From Candidatus Bathyarchaeota archaeon (GTDB lineage: Archaea; Thermoproteota; Bathyarchaeia; TCS64), in NCBI GenBank assembly GCA_013329615.1, contig DUKA01000188.1:1-5022 (forward strand): a DNA stretch of 5,022 nt, read 5' to 3'. Of this stretch, positions 4,334-5,022 are shown in pieces (within the stretch, counting starts at the first letter, position 1; each line of letters begins with the position of its first letter). Made by a program: the position numbers and the translations under genes. A model generated the notes under the pieces. The model was given only the letters and a program-made list of their open reading frames with translations, made no database searches and had not been told where the DNA came from.

Positions 4334-5022
4334 ATGCATTCGGCTTGGACTGCTGCGTTGGAGGCATTAAGCTGGGTAGAACTTAGTGGCATGAACGAAG
4401 AAGCGGCACTGAGAAAAACCGTCAAACAGATCGGAATCAAAGACTATAAAGTTGCTAGAAAGGCGAGTGAACTATTATACTCCGTATCAAAGAGGAGAAA
4501 TGCCCTTGATTATCTCATCAACCAAGCACTCGTATCAGGCGACATCGAAGCCCTTGACATCGGTGTAAGAAACTTCCTCAGGATCTACACCTACTTAGTA
4601 CACTACGGTGGCGACTATCGCGTTGAGGCCTACAAATTTGTAGAGCACATTAGAGTGATCCTTGGGAAAAAGACACTTAGAGGCGTGGAGGAAGCGATTG
4701 ACATAATCCCCCACCAGAAGATCCCGTGGGAGAGCCTTAGTAGGATTGATGTGTTGGCATTTGAGAATTTTTTACCCCCGTGGTATGTGGAGTATGTACG
4801 CGCCAACTTTGAGAAGGGGATAGCGGCCGATCTCATGTCACCAGTTGAGGTGCCAAAGTATATCCGGATCAACACCCTTAGAGGAGGTGAATCCGTCATC
4901 CATAAGTTAAATGCCCGTGGCTACCGATTCGAAGCTGTACCGGGGATCCTTAACGCTTACAGGGTTTTCGAGCCCTCGGAGGGGTTAACTGACACCACTT
5001 TCTACCGAGAGGGGGACTTCAT
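4334..5022 (+). CDS. NOL1/NOP2/Sun family RNA (cytosine-5) methyltransferase, N-terminal part
   Basis: 229 codons are present before the right edge. Residues 1-130 form a helical domain like the NusB-type RNA-binding region found in front of RsmB/Sun methyltransferases (MHSAWTAALEAL start, then ARKASELLYSVSKRRNALDYL at 41-61). Next comes the typical linker LPPWYVEYV (147-155), then YIRINTLR (176-183), the first strand of the ferredoxin-like subdomain of NSUN proteins, and the beginning of the F-x-x-G-x-F approach (FYREGDF, 223-229) that precedes the SAM-binding core. The motif IV and VI cysteines and the SAM-binding site lie outside the window. Members make 5-methylcytosine in tRNA or rRNA with SAM; which RNA is modified cannot be told. 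TAA immediately precedes the ATG in frame, so this is the earliest possible start. It is transcribed away from the other genes. Confidence 0.86.
   Translation, partial: MHSAWTAALEALSWVELSGMNEEAALRKTVKQIGIKDYKVARKASELLYSVSKRRNALDYLINQALVSGDIEALDIGVRNFLRIYTYLVHYGGDYRVEAYKFVEHIRVILGKKTLRGVEEAIDIIPHQKIPWESLSRIDVLAFENFLPPWYVEYVRANFEKGIAADLMSPVEVPKYIRINTLRGGESVIHKLNARGYRFEAVPGILNAYRVFEPSEGLTDTTFYREGDF

Noticed and set aside
4630..4899. Minus-strand 89-codon frame
   Set aside because: Shadow of the RNA methyltransferase gene on the plus strand; no supporting features.

Overview
The window looks like archaeal chromosome. The evidence is a ribosomal protein S25e start (a family absent from bacteria), a tetraether-lipid synthase type radical SAM enzyme, TTG initiation, and TATA-like boxes about 26 bases upstream of starts instead of -35/-10 pairs. 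A TACK-group archaeon (Bathyarchaeia, Thaumarchaeota or Aigarchaeota-like) fits best. That placement is inferred from gene content, not from a phylogeny.

Layout. From 1 to 1691 on the minus strand there is a two-gene unit. A 521-residue radical SAM protein closely resembling tetraether lipid synthase (Tes) is followed after 21 bases by the first 34 codons of ribosomal protein S25e, which runs off the left edge. A second minus-strand gene (1783-3129) encodes a class III PLP aminotransferase of the taurine/omega-amino-acid type. Both have their own TATA-like box and appear to give nearly leaderless mRNAs. Upstream of the aminotransferase lies the C-terminal half of a VapC-type PIN toxin (3200-3424), apparently a remnant.

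From 3425 to 4333 there is no convincing full-size protein gene, but the stretch is not empty. A 62% GC island (3798-3963) sits in DNA of roughly 33-38% GC. Read on the minus strand it folds with a 12-position terminal helix and several hairpins, and a TATA-like box lies 26 bases before the first base of that helix. I read it as a structured non-coding RNA of unrecognised family, and it is the main novelty candidate here. A possible 44-codon gene (3580-3714), two inverted repeats and a decayed basic reading frame lie around it.

At the right edge (4334 onward, plus strand) begins a NOL1/NOP2/Sun RNA m5C methyltransferase, cut off before its catalytic core. The recognisable genes are housekeeping or metabolic: membrane lipid maturation, translation, nitrogen metabolism and RNA modification. 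The 3.1-4.3 kb stretch has the look of an accessory junction, with a toxin remnant, small ORFs and a lone RNA.
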